A stretch of DNA of 39,858 nt from Clostridium beijerinckii HUN142 (lineage in GTDB: Bacteria; Bacillota; Clostridia; Clostridiales; Clostridiaceae). The stretch is from contig NZ_JHXK01000039.1 of the NCBI RefSeq assembly GCF_000621745.1, forward strand, positions 1 to 39,858. Direction: 5' to 3'. A program made the position numbers and the translations under genes. Each line of letters begins with the position of its first letter. Position 1 is the first letter of the stretch. The notes beneath the pieces are model-generated. The model ran no database searches. It was not told the origin of the DNA and saw only the letters and a program-made list of their open reading frames with translations. Below, piece after piece: positions 6,853-15,525 of the stretch.

Positions 6853-8074
6853 TATAGATTTTTTAAAAGATTTCCCTGTTTTAAGGGCCGGTGAAAATGG
6901 GGAAAGATTAGTTTATTTAGATAGCGGTGCCACAACTCAAAAGCCTGTTCAAGTTTTAGAGGCTATTGATAACTACTATAAAGTAAATAATGCTAACCCT
7001 CATAGGGGGGCTTATAAATTAAGCATAGATGCAACTAAAGCCTATGATGATTCTAGGGAAAAGATTAGAGAATTTATCGATGCAGAATTTTCAAAAGAAG
7101 TTATTTTTACTAAAAATGCAACAGAAGGTTTTAATCTTATAGCATCCTCTTATGGAATGGATAATATAAATGAAGGTGATGAAGTTGTTATTTCAATTGC
7201 AGAGCATCATTCAAACCTTATTCCATGGCAGATTGTATGTAGAGCTAAAAAAGCAACATTAAAATATATGTACGTAAATGAAAACGGAGAAATTCCAGAA
7301 GAAGAAATTAAGGATAAAATTACTGAAAAGACTAAATTAGTGAGCATAACTCATGTTTCAAATGCACTTGGTACTATAAATCCAGTTAAAGAAATTATAG
7401 AATACGCTCATTCAAAAGGTGCTGTAGTAATTATAGATGGATCACAAAGTGTACCACATATGAAAGTAAGTGTAAGAGACTTAGATGCAGATTTCTTAGT
7501 ATTTTCAGGTCATAAGCTTTTAGGCCCAATGGGAATTGGTGTAGTTTATGGTAAGAAGGAGATTTTGGAAAGCATGCCTCCATATATAGTTGGTGGAGAT
7601 ATGATTGAATATGTTTATGAGCAGGAAGCAACCTTTGCAGAATTGCCATCTAAATTTGAAGGTGGGACTCAAAACGTTGAAGGTGCTGTAGGGCTTGCAG
7701 CGGCTATTGATTATCTAGAAAATATAGGAATGGAAAGAATAGATGAAATAGAAAGAGACCTTACAGGTTATGCTCTTGAAAAATTCCAAGAGCTGCCTTA
7801 TGTAAAGATATATGGACCTAAGGATTTAAGCCATAGAGGTGGAATAATTTCATTTGACATAGAAGGAGTTCATCCTCATGATGTTGCTTCAGTTTTTGAT
7901 TCTCACAGTGTTGCAATAAGATCAGGTAATCATTGTGCTCAGCCATTAATGAGATATATGGGTATAAATGCAACCTGTAGAGCTAGTTTCTACTTTTATA
8001 ATACAAAGGAAGATATAGATAAATTAATTGAAGCAACAAAAAAAACATATGAAATGTTTTTGAAATGGAGGTAA
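6845..8074 (+). CDS. sufS: SufS, group II cysteine desulfurase
   Basis: 409-residue PLP enzyme that removes sulfur from L-cysteine to give alanine and an enzyme persulfide, the sulfur source for the SUF scaffold. The PLP lysine is Lys224 in FSGHKLLGPMG, the catalytic cysteine is Cys364 in SGNHCAQPLM, and the cofactor-contact motif TEGFNLIASS and the AEHHSNLIPWQ segment are present. The short active-site loop places it in group II (SufS/CsdA), not IscS/NifS. It overlaps the end of sufD and lies five bases before sufU. Confidence 0.97.
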   Translation: MNNIDFLKDFPVLRAGENGERLVYLDSGATTQKPVQVLEAIDNYYKVNNANPHRGAYKLSIDATKAYDDSREKIREFIDAEFSKEVIFTKNATEGFNLIASSYGMDNINEGDEVVISIAEHHSNLIPWQIVCRAKKATLKYMYVNENGEIPEEEIKDKITEKTKLVSITHVSNALGTINPVKEIIEYAHSKGAVVIIDGSQSVPHMKVSVRDLDADFLVFSGHKLLGPMGIGVVYGKKEILESMPPYIVGGDMIEYVYEQEATFAELPSKFEGGTQNVEGAVGLAAAIDYLENIGMERIDEIERDLTGYALEKFQELPYVKIYGPKDLSHRGGIISFDIEGVHPHDVASVFDSHSVAIRSGNHCAQPLMRYMGINATCRASFYFYNTKEDIDKLIEATKKTYEMFLKWR

Positions 8075-8079
8075 TTTAG

Positions 8080-8505
8080 ATGGATTTAAATGCTATTTAT
8101 ACAGAACTAATTATGGAACACAGCACTTCAAAGCATAATAAGAGAAACTTAGATAACCCAGATATTAAGGAAAAAGGTCATAATCCAAGCTGTGGAGATG
8201 AAATTACGTTAGAACTTAAATTAAACAATGGTGTTATTGAAGATTTAGCCTTCACAGGGCAAGGATGTGCAATATCTCAAGCATCTACATCAATAATGAT
8301 AGACCTTATAAAAGGTAAAAATATCAAAGAAGCATTAAAGCTTACAGAAACTTTTATTGGAATGATTAAAAGAGAAATTAAAGATGATGAAGAATTATAT
8401 GCATTAGAAGATGCTATGGCCTTTAAAAACATTTCCAACATGCCAGCAAGAGTTAAATGTGCAGTTTTAGCATGGCATACTTTGAAGGAAGCATTGGAAA
8501 AATAA
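8080..8505 (+). CDS. sufU: SufU, zinc-dependent sulfur transfer protein
   Basis: 141-residue IscU-like protein. In Gram-positive SUF systems SufU takes the persulfide sulfur from SufS by zinc-ligand swapping and passes it on to SufB. The zinc ligands expected for SufU are visible: Cys38 and Asp40 in NPSCGD, Cys63 in GQGCAIS and Cys127 in RVKCAVL. The insertion between the second and third ligands, which separates SufU from IscU, is present. Last gene of the operon. No SufT or SufA follows. Confidence 0.95.
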   Translation: MDLNAIYTELIMEHSTSKHNKRNLDNPDIKEKGHNPSCGDEITLELKLNNGVIEDLAFTGQGCAISQASTSIMIDLIKGKNIKEALKLTETFIGMIKREIKDDEELYALEDAMAFKNISNMPARVKCAVLAWHTLKEALEK

Positions 8506-8681
8506 TTATTATTAGATAGAATAGTACCTAGACTTTATTTAAAATTAAATGAAATGTAAAATGTGTTTATTTTCAGTTAAGTAAAAACTTTAAATTCTTA
8601 TACAAATATAGAAAAAGCTAGTAACTATTTTTTATTAATATGAAAGTTGTGGCATGTGAAAAATATAAATTTCAACATTTT

Positions 8682-8750
8682 AAAAGTTATAATACTCTCA
8701 TGTATTTCCGTTGGAAACATACGAATAAATGAGAATATTATAACTTTTGT
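8682..8750 (+). terminator. Long hairpin between sufU and pyruvate:ferredoxin oxidoreductase
   Basis: Twenty-base arms at 8682-8701 and 8729-8748 (core AAAAGTTATAATA/TATTATAACTTTT) pair with one mismatch or wobble, and the inner 27 bases hold a smaller GTATTTCC/GGAAACATAC stem. It lies 177 bases after sufU. The 3' flank TTTTGTTTATTT is a weak T run, so it is probably the operon terminator, though it could be a processing or stability element. The rest of the gap 8506-8899 shows nothing else recognisable. Confidence 0.6.
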
Positions 8751-8899
8751 TTATTTAAGCTAAAATTATACTATCATTTGAAGAACATGGAATTACTTCA
8801 TTGAAAAATACATACTATCAAAATCTTTTAGTAATACTATAGATGAAGATAGAATTAATAATTAACAATATAGAAACAAAGAGAAAATGAGGTAATACA

Positions 8900-11800
8900 A
8901 TGAGAAAAATGAAAACTATGGATGGTAACACAGCTGCTGCATATATGTCATATGGATTTTCGGAAGCAGCGGTAATTTTTCCAATAACTCCATCATCACC
9001 AATGGCAGAACACGTGGATGAATGGGTTTCACAAGGGAAAAAGAATATTTTTGGGCAACCGTTAAAGGTTGTTGAAATGCAGTCAGAAGCAGGTGCAGCT
9101 GGTGCACTGCATGGTTCGCTTCAGGCAGGTGCATTAACAACTACATATACAGCATCCCAAGGATTATTACTAATGATTCCTAATATGTACAAAATAGCAG
9201 GGGAATTGCTACCATGTGTTATACATGTAGCTGCTAGAGCGCTTGCAACATCTGCACTGAGTATATTTGGAGATCATCAAGATGTTATGGCAGCAAGGCA
9301 AACAGGTTTTGCAATGCTTGCAGAAGGATCCGTTCAAGAAGTAATGGATTTAAGCGGGGTGGCGCATTTAGCTACTATAAAATCGCGGATACCTTTTATG
9401 AATTTTTTTGATGGATTCAGGACATCTCATGAAATTCAAAAGATAGAGGTAATTGAACCAGAAGAACTTGTTAAGGTACTAGATTATAAGGCGCTTAATG
9501 AATTTAGAAAAAGAGCTTTAAATCCAAATCATCCTGTTATAAGAGGAACTGCTCAGAATCAAGATATTTACTTTCAAATGCGCGAGGCTGTAAATAAGTA
9601 TTATGATGATGTTCCAGAAATTGTTGAACAATATATGACCGAGATTACTAGGCTCACAGGTAGATCATATCATTGTTTTGATTATTATGGAGCGCATGAT
9701 GCTGATAGAATTATAATTTCTATGGGGGCAGTAAATGATGTTATAGAGGAAACTGTAGATTTTCTAAATAATAATAAACAAAGAGTAGGGCTTGTAAAAG
9801 TAAGGTTATATAGGCCATTTTCAGTGGATAAACTATTGAAGGCTATTCCAAAGACTGTAAGAAAAATTGCAGTTTTAGATAGAACGAAAGAACCAGGGTC
9901 AGTTGGAGAACCACTTTATCTAGATGTATCAAGAGCATTTTTTGGAATGGATAATGCTCCGATTGTTGTTGGTGGAAGATTTGGACTTGGATCAAAAGAT
10001 CCAACACCGGCTCATATTGCTGCAGTCTATGACAACCTATTTTTAGATGTACCAAAAAATAACTTTACAATTGGAATAATTGATGATGTTACAAATACAT
10101 CTTTAAGAACATTTGAACATATAGATGCCACTCCTGATGGAATTACATCATGCAAATTCTGGGGCTTAGGATCAGATGGTACAGTTGGTGCGAATAAAAG
10201 TGCAATTAAGATTATCGGAGATAATACAGATATGTATGCTCAAGGATACTTTGATTACGATTCTAGAAAATCAGGAGGACTTACAGTTTCGCATTTAAGA
10301 TTTGGTGATAAGCCAATTAAATCTAGATACCCAATTGATAGACCGGATTTTGTTGCGTGTCATAATCAATCTTATGTGTATAAATATCATGTAATTAGAG
10401 GGTTAAAAAAGAATGGTAAATTTATATTAAATACAATTTGGACGCCTGAAGAATTAGATGAGAGATTACCAGCATCTATAAAAAGGTATATTGCTCAAAA
10501 TCATATAGAATTCTATATAATAAATGCAGTTAGAATAGCTCAAGATGTTGGCCTTGGAGGAAGAATAAACATGATAATGCAAGCTGCATTCTTTAAAATA
10601 GCAAACATAATTCCAGTTGAAGATGCTATTAAATTTTTAAAAGAAGCAGTTGTTAAATCATATGGTAATAAAGGCGAAAAAATTGTTAATATGAATCACG
10701 CAGCAATAGATGCAGGGTTAGGGGGAATAACTAAAATTAAGGTTCCTTATAGTTGGAATACTGATTTAGATGATAAACTTGAGCTTGACGAGGATTTTCC
10801 GGAATTCATTAAAGAAATTACTAGACCAATGAATAGATTAGAGGGAGATTCAATGCCAGTGTCTCATTTTGTAAAAGCAGGAATGCAAGATGGTACTTTT
10901 ATGTCTGGAACAACGTCTTATGAAAAGAGAGGAATAGCTGTAAATGTACCAGAATGGATACCAGAAAACTGCATTCAATGCACACAATGTTCATACATAT
11001 GTCCGCATGCTACAATTAGAGCTTTCTTGCTAAATGAAGATGAAAAAGAAAAGGCTCCTGAAAGGCTAAAAGTGTTAGATGCAAAAGGAATAAAAGGTGA
11101 TGAAAAGTTATATTTCTCAATTGGTGTTACTCCACTTGATTGTACTGGATGTGGTAATTGTGCACAAGTATGTCCTGCACCAGGTAAAGCATTAGTAATG
11201 AAATCACAAGATAGTCAACACGAGCAAATTGAGGCTTGGAATTATTATCTAGAAAAAGTTAAACCTAAAAATCCACTGAATAAATATACTCTTAAGGGAA
11301 GTCAATTTGAAAGACCATTACTTGAGTTCAATGGAGCATGTGCAGGCTGTGGTGAAACTCCATATGCAAGGCTTGTTACACAATTATTTGGTGATAGAAT
11401 GATGATTGCAAATGCCACTGGATGTTCATCTATTTGGGCAGCAGGGTCATATGAAATGGCATATACAATAAATGAACATGGACATGGACCAGCGTGGGCA
11501 AATTCATTGTTTGAAGATAATGCTGAGTTCGGATATGGAATGTATTTAGGTGTTAAAACAATAAGAGAGAGAATAGCTAATAATGTTGCTATTGCCCTTG
11601 AAAGTGATATGTCAGATAAAACCAAAGAAGTACTTAAAGATTGGTTAGATAATAAAGATATTAGCGATGGAACAAGAGATAGGGCAGATAGATTAATAGA
11701 AGTTCTTGAAAATGATAGTAGCGAAATTGCTAAAGAGATATTAAGAGATAAAGAATATTTTGTAAAGAGATCACAGTGGATATTCGGAGGTGATGGCTGG

Positions 11801-12415
11801 GCTTATGATATAGGCTATGGCGGTCTTGATCAAGTAATAGCAATGAATGAAAATGTAAATATATTAGTATTTGATACAGAAATTTATTCAAACACTGGTG
11901 GTCAGTCATCAAAGTCAACTCCAACAGCAGCAATCGCTAAATTTGCTGCATCTGGGAAGAGGACGAAGAAAAAAGATTTAGGAAGAATGGCTATGACATA
12001 TGGATATGTTTATGTAGCTCAAGTTTGTATGGGAGCAGATAAGAATCAAACTATTAAAGCTATAACAGAAGCAGAAGCATATGATGGTCCGTCATTGATA
12101 ATAGCATATTCTACATGCATTAATCATGGAATAAAAGTAGGAATGTCAAATACTCAAGAGGAAGAAAAGAAAGCAGTTGATTGTGGATATTGGCATCTTT
12201 ATAGATATAATCCAGCATTAAAGGGAGAAAAGAATCCATTTATATTAGATTCTAAAGATCCAAAAGAAGATTTTAAAGACTTCTTAATGGGCGAAGTAAG
12301 ATATGCATCTCTTGCTAAAGCATTTCCAGAGGAGTCAGAAAAATTATTCGAGAAAACAGAATCTGAAGCGAAGGAAAGGTTAGAAATTTATAAAACATTA
12401 GCAAATCAACAATGA
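8900..12415 (+). CDS. nifJ: Pyruvate:ferredoxin (flavodoxin) oxidoreductase
   Basis: 1171-residue single-chain PFOR. It oxidises pyruvate with CoA to acetyl-CoA and CO2 and reduces ferredoxin, feeding acid, solvent and hydrogen formation. The domain order is complete: N-terminal domain with YGFSEAAVIFPITPSSPMAE, gamma-type domain around 430-600, a 2[4Fe-4S] insert with CIQCTQCSYICP near residue 690 and CTGCGNCAQVCP near 748, and the C-terminal TPP domain with CAGCGETPYARL near 813, GGDGWAYDIGYGGLD and the tail CINHGIKVGM. It stands alone between terminators. It is itself a major client for the iron-sulfur clusters made by the SUF operon just upstream. The start has TGAGGTAA about 9 bases before it. 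Confidence 0.97.
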   Translation: MRKMKTMDGNTAAAYMSYGFSEAAVIFPITPSSPMAEHVDEWVSQGKKNIFGQPLKVVEMQSEAGAAGALHGSLQAGALTTTYTASQGLLLMIPNMYKIAGELLPCVIHVAARALATSALSIFGDHQDVMAARQTGFAMLAEGSVQEVMDLSGVAHLATIKSRIPFMNFFDGFRTSHEIQKIEVIEPEELVKVLDYKALNEFRKRALNPNHPVIRGTAQNQDIYFQMREAVNKYYDDVPEIVEQYMTEITRLTGRSYHCFDYYGAHDADRIIISMGAVNDVIEETVDFLNNNKQRVGLVKVRLYRPFSVDKLLKAIPKTVRKIAVLDRTKEPGSVGEPLYLDVSRAFFGMDNAPIVVGGRFGLGSKDPTPAHIAAVYDNLFLDVPKNNFTIGIIDDVTNTSLRTFEHIDATPDGITSCKFWGLGSDGTVGANKSAIKIIGDNTDMYAQGYFDYDSRKSGGLTVSHLRFGDKPIKSRYPIDRPDFVACHNQSYVYKYHVIRGLKKNGKFILNTIWTPEELDERLPASIKRYIAQNHIEFYIINAVRIAQDVGLGGRINMIMQAAFFKIANIIPVEDAIKFLKEAVVKSYGNKGEKIVNMNHAAIDAGLGGITKIKVPYSWNTDLDDKLELDEDFPEFIKEITRPMNRLEGDSMPVSHFVKAGMQDGTFMSGTTSYEKRGIAVNVPEWIPENCIQCTQCSYICPHATIRAFLLNEDEKEKAPERLKVLDAKGIKGDEKLYFSIGVTPLDCTGCGNCAQVCPAPGKALVMKSQDSQHEQIEAWNYYLEKVKPKNPLNKYTLKGSQFERPLLEFNGACAGCGETPYARLVTQLFGDRMMIANATGCSSIWAAGSYEMAYTINEHGHGPAWANSLFEDNAEFGYGMYLGVKTIRERIANNVAIALESDMSDKTKEVLKDWLDNKDISDGTRDRADRLIEVLENDSSEIAKEILRDKEYFVKRSQWIFGGDGWAYDIGYGGLDQVIAMNENVNILVFDTEIYSNTGGQSSKSTPTAAIAKFAASGKRTKKKDLGRMAMTYGYVYVAQVCMGADKNQTIKAITEAEAYDGPSLIIAYSTCINHGIKVGMSNTQEEEKKAVDCGYWHLYRYNPALKGEKNPFILDSKDPKEDFKDFLMGEVRYASLAKAFPEESEKLFEKTESEAKERLEIYKTLANQQ

Positions 12416-12467
12416 TTTTATAAAAAGGACTAAATACAAAATGTTGTAATTTAAATTTAATAAAGAG

Positions 12468-12512
12468 TAACATATTAACTTTGCAATTAGAAGTTAATAT
12501 GTTATTTTTTTT
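12468..12512 (+). terminator. Terminator of the PFOR gene
   Basis: Perfect 13-bp stem (12468-12480 TAACATATTAACT with 12492-12504) followed by eight T at 12505-12512. Confidence 0.93.
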
Positions 12513-12587
12513 ATAAAAACATTCTTTGCGAATAATTTATTATATATATAAATATTATTAAATATAAATATTATAAAGGAGTTAAGT

Positions 12588-12683
12588 GTGTATAAATTAA
12601 AAGAACTGAATATTATACACATTGAAATATTATGTAGAAAAGTCGTTCATAAGGATTCCGAGAAGAAATATGGAGGAGTTTAA
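12588..12683 (+). CDS. Possible 31-residue leader ORF coupled to the subtilase
   Basis: A GTG codon at 12588 with AGGAG six bases upstream (12577-12581) opens a 31-codon frame (VYKLKELNII...KKYGGV) whose TAA at 12681-12683 is directly followed by the ATG of the subtilase at 12684. The ribosome binding site of the subtilase (GGAGG) lies inside its last codons. An 8-bp inverted repeat (GTGTATAA 12588-12595, TTATACAC 12613-12620) begins at its start codon. It could be a leader peptide or a chance frame; I recognise no family. Confidence 0.35.
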   Translation: MYKLKELNIIHIEILCRKVVHKDSEKKYGGV

Positions 12684-14420
12684 ATGAAAAAAAATATATT
12701 AATGGAAAGAATTTTTCATGATATTAACTATGATAATTATGTTGTACAGTATCAAGGAGATATTGAAGCAGAAATTTCTAAAATACCAGATTACTATGTT
12801 ACAGTGATTAATGATAGATATGCTATTGTATCTGTTAAAAAAGATGTGGAAATTAATATGGGTAATGAACCATACATTTCATCAATTGTATATGTTATTC
12901 CTGCAGAATTTTATACTTTACAAGATATTTCACCAGTAGATGCATCTCAAGCTAGTTTTTTACAGACTGGATCTCAATTAAATTTAACGGGAAAAGGTGT
13001 AAATGTAGCAATTATCGATTCGGGCATTGATTACCTTAGTGAGGAATTTATGGATGCTAATGGAGAAACAAGAATTGTAAGCATATGGGATCAAACATTG
13101 ATAAGCACTGGCGAAAATGATTCGGAATATGTACCGTTTGGCGTATTATTTGATAGAAGTAAGATAAATGATGCTATAAGAGCAAGTAGGGAAGGAGGAT
13201 CTCCAGACGATATAGTTCCAAGTAGAGATGAAATCGGACATGGAACGAATATGGCTGGAATAATTGGAGCAAGTGGAAAAAATCCAAATTTAAGAGGTGT
13301 CGCACCAGATTGTAATTTTGTAGTAGTAAAACTTATAAGAGATTTTTCTTATGAGGTTCAGTTTCCTGATGTCATAGTTCCGGTGTTTAATATAACTGCT
13401 ATTTTTGCGGCCTTGCAATATGTGTATGAATATGCTTTAACTACTAATAAGCCAATGGTTATATATTTTCCTCTTGGAAGTAGCTTAGGCAATCATAAGG
13501 GAGAAGGCATATTGGAAGATTTTATAGACGCAATATCAAGTAATGGAGGGATAGCGGTAGTTACTGGTACAGGAAATCAGAGAGATGCGGGAGGTCATAC
13601 ATCTGGTTCAGTAACTCAGATTGTCGGAGTGCAATCACCTGGTGCTGGGGTTGCAGAGTTAGAAGCATCACCTGAACAAAAAAATATATGGGTTCAAATA
13701 TGGGCAGATTCGCCTAACATAATGACAGTTGAAATAGTATCGCCATCAGGAGAAAGCTCCGGCATATTAAGTGTAATAATTAATTATACTATAAATCATA
13801 CTTTTATTTTTGAAAAGACTTCAATTAGAGTTAATTTTTATTTTCCTGAAGAAGTTACTGGAGATGAGTTGATACGGATAAGGTTTTATAATTTGCAGCC
13901 TGGTATATGGAGGATTAGAATACAGGCAAATTACATTTCTAATGGAAGATTTAATGCTTGGATACCACAAAAAGGACTAACAGTTGGAGATACAAGATTC
14001 AGCTTCTCGGATCCATTTGGAACTATAACAAATCCAGGGAATTCCATATATTCTATAACTGTGGCGGCATATAACCAAAATAATAATAATATTGTTGATT
14101 TTTCTGGTATGGCATTTTTGGAATCCTATACTGATAGAATAGATGTTGCAGCAGGCGGAATAAATGCACTAACAGTTGCTCCGAATAATACAACAGCAGT
14201 AGTAAGCGGTACTAGCGTATCAACAGCTGTTGTATCTGGAGTTTGTGCTATGTTATTCCAATGGGGGATTGTAAATGGAAATGAACCCAATATGTATGCA
14301 CAAACTATTAAGGCATATCTTGCAAAAGGAGCGATGGCAAGGAGTGGAGATATTACGCCAAATCCATATTGGGGTTATGGTATATTGAATGTGCCAAAGA
14401 TTTTTGAAAATATGACATAA
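12684..14420 (+). CDS. Csp-type subtilisin-like serine protease (S8)
   Basis: 578-residue subtilase of the clostridial Csp kind, whose characterised members (CspB in Clostridium perfringens and C. difficile) cleave pro-SleC to start cortex breakdown in spore germination. The triad is intact: Asp112 in AIIDSGIDY, His186 in EIGHGTNMAG and Ser511 in VSGTSVSTAVVSG, with the oxyanion Asn298 in GTGNQ. Residues 1-80 look like the prodomain, and about 320-440 form the jelly-roll insertion typical of Csp. There is no signal peptide, as expected for a spore protein. sleC is not adjacent, so its role as a germination protease rests on family likeness; clostridia often carry extra Csp-like copies of unknown use. 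It has GGAGG upstream and its own terminator. Confidence 0.9.
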   Translation: MKKNILMERIFHDINYDNYVVQYQGDIEAEISKIPDYYVTVINDRYAIVSVKKDVEINMGNEPYISSIVYVIPAEFYTLQDISPVDASQASFLQTGSQLNLTGKGVNVAIIDSGIDYLSEEFMDANGETRIVSIWDQTLISTGENDSEYVPFGVLFDRSKINDAIRASREGGSPDDIVPSRDEIGHGTNMAGIIGASGKNPNLRGVAPDCNFVVVKLIRDFSYEVQFPDVIVPVFNITAIFAALQYVYEYALTTNKPMVIYFPLGSSLGNHKGEGILEDFIDAISSNGGIAVVTGTGNQRDAGGHTSGSVTQIVGVQSPGAGVAELEASPEQKNIWVQIWADSPNIMTVEIVSPSGESSGILSVIINYTINHTFIFEKTSIRVNFYFPEEVTGDELIRIRFYNLQPGIWRIRIQANYISNGRFNAWIPQKGLTVGDTRFSFSDPFGTITNPGNSIYSITVAAYNQNNNNIVDFSGMAFLESYTDRIDVAAGGINALTVAPNNTTAVVSGTSVSTAVVSGVCAMLFQWGIVNGNEPNMYAQTIKAYLAKGAMARSGDITPNPYWGYGILNVPKIFENMT

Positions 14421-14458
14421 AGAGAGAATAATTAAGAAAATATTTTAATCATCTTTTT

Positions 14459-14494
14459 AAAGACTTATTCATAATTGAGTAGGTCTTTTAGTTT
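14459..14494 (+). terminator. Terminator of the subtilase gene
   Basis: Arms AAAGACTTATTCA (14459-14471) and TGAGTAGGTCTTT (14476-14488) pair over 13 bp with two wobble pairs, followed by a short T-rich tail. Confidence 0.8.
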
Positions 14495-14636
14495 ATTACA
14501 GAAAAGTAATTTTGACCAGAAATTTAGTGGCGATTTATATCATAAAAACAAACAATATGCATAATTAGATATTGAATGTAATCGATTAATAATATGATTA
14601 AATAAGGAATAAGGTCAAGCTAAGGAGATGAGGAAT

Positions 14637-14687
14637 ATGAATAAAATCTATACTGGAAAACATTTAGATGAACATTTATTCAATTAA
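14637..14687 (+). CDS. Possible 16-residue leader ORF before superoxide dismutase
   Basis: ATG at 14637 with AAGGAG nine bases upstream (14622-14627) opens a 16-codon frame (MNKIYTGKHLDEHLFN) that ends 52 bases before the SOD start. It may be a leader peptide or the remnant of a lost gene. Only the ribosome binding site supports it. Confidence 0.25.
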   Translation: MNKIYTGKHLDEHLFN

Positions 14688-14739
14688 AACATACTATAAT
14701 ATAAAATAAATTTTGCTCTCTAAAGCTTGGAGGAAAAAT

Positions 14740-15360
14740 ATGAGATATGAAAAAGTTGAATTAACGTATTCATATAATTCACTAGAACCATATATTGATG
14801 AAGAAACTGTAAAAATACACTATACTAGACATCTTCAAGGATATGTTGATAAACTAAATAATGTTCTTAAGGGATATGAGAAATTTACAGAGGGAAAAAC
14901 TTTGGAGCAAATACTTTCAAATCCAAATAAAATACCTAAAAAAATTTATCAAGATGTTATAAATCAAGGTGGAGGAGTATTAAACCATAATTTATATTTT
15001 TCAATTCTTTTTCCTTACCCCAAAAAGGAACCTGAAGGGAAACTACTTAGCGAAATAGTTAGTACTTTTGGTTCATTAGAGATGTTAAAGAAACTTGTGA
15101 GCGAAGCTGCGATAAATAAATTTGGTTCAGGCTATGGTTGGCTAGTTAAAGATAAACGTGGTAAGCTGAAAGTTGCAAATAGTTCAAATCAGGATACACC
15201 TCTAAGTTTCGGATTCACTCCAATACTAACAATAGACGTTTGGGAGCACTCTTATTATTTGAAATATAAGAATTTACGCGGAGACTATGTTAAAAACATA
15301 TGGAATTTAATCGATTGGGCACGAGTTGAGGAATTATATAAGAGTGATAATCTAGGCTGA
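14740..15360 (+). CDS. sodA: Fe/Mn-type superoxide dismutase
   Basis: 206-residue Fe/Mn superoxide dismutase, converting superoxide to oxygen and hydrogen peroxide. The four metal ligands are in place: His27 in KIHYTRHLQGY, His83 in VLNHNLYF, and Asp166 and His170 in DVWEHSYYL. The usual W after the second ligand is F here (NHNLYFS), and the motif QGGGVLNH differs from the common NGGGHxNH, so it is a divergent member. Metal choice cannot be settled from sequence. A TTG at 14713 would add nine residues, but GGAGG at 14729-14733 clearly serves the ATG at 14740. There is no signal peptide, so it is probably cytosolic or spore-associated. Confidence 0.93.
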   Translation: MRYEKVELTYSYNSLEPYIDEETVKIHYTRHLQGYVDKLNNVLKGYEKFTEGKTLEQILSNPNKIPKKIYQDVINQGGGVLNHNLYFSILFPYPKKEPEGKLLSEIVSTFGSLEMLKKLVSEAAINKFGSGYGWLVKDKRGKLKVANSSNQDTPLSFGFTPILTIDVWEHSYYLKYKNLRGDYVKNIWNLIDWARVEELYKSDNLG

Positions 15361-15374
15361 TTTTATTTTTATTG

Positions 15375-15410
15375 GAAAAGAGAGCTTTAGTTAAAGTTCT
15401 CTTTTCTATA
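15375..15410 (+). terminator. Probable terminator after superoxide dismutase
   Basis: Arms GAAAAGAGAGCTTT (15375-15388) and AAAGTTCTCTTTTC (15393-15406) around a four-base loop. The T-rich part is mostly inside the stem, so efficiency is uncertain. Confidence 0.6.
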
Positions 15411-15525
15411 TGTGTTAAAAGAAAATTAAATTAAAGTGGAGTATAGTGAAATATTATACACAATTTATAAAATAAGAATTATAATAAAGGAGAATTCAAA
15501 TTAATTTTGGGGGTAAGGAGCATAT

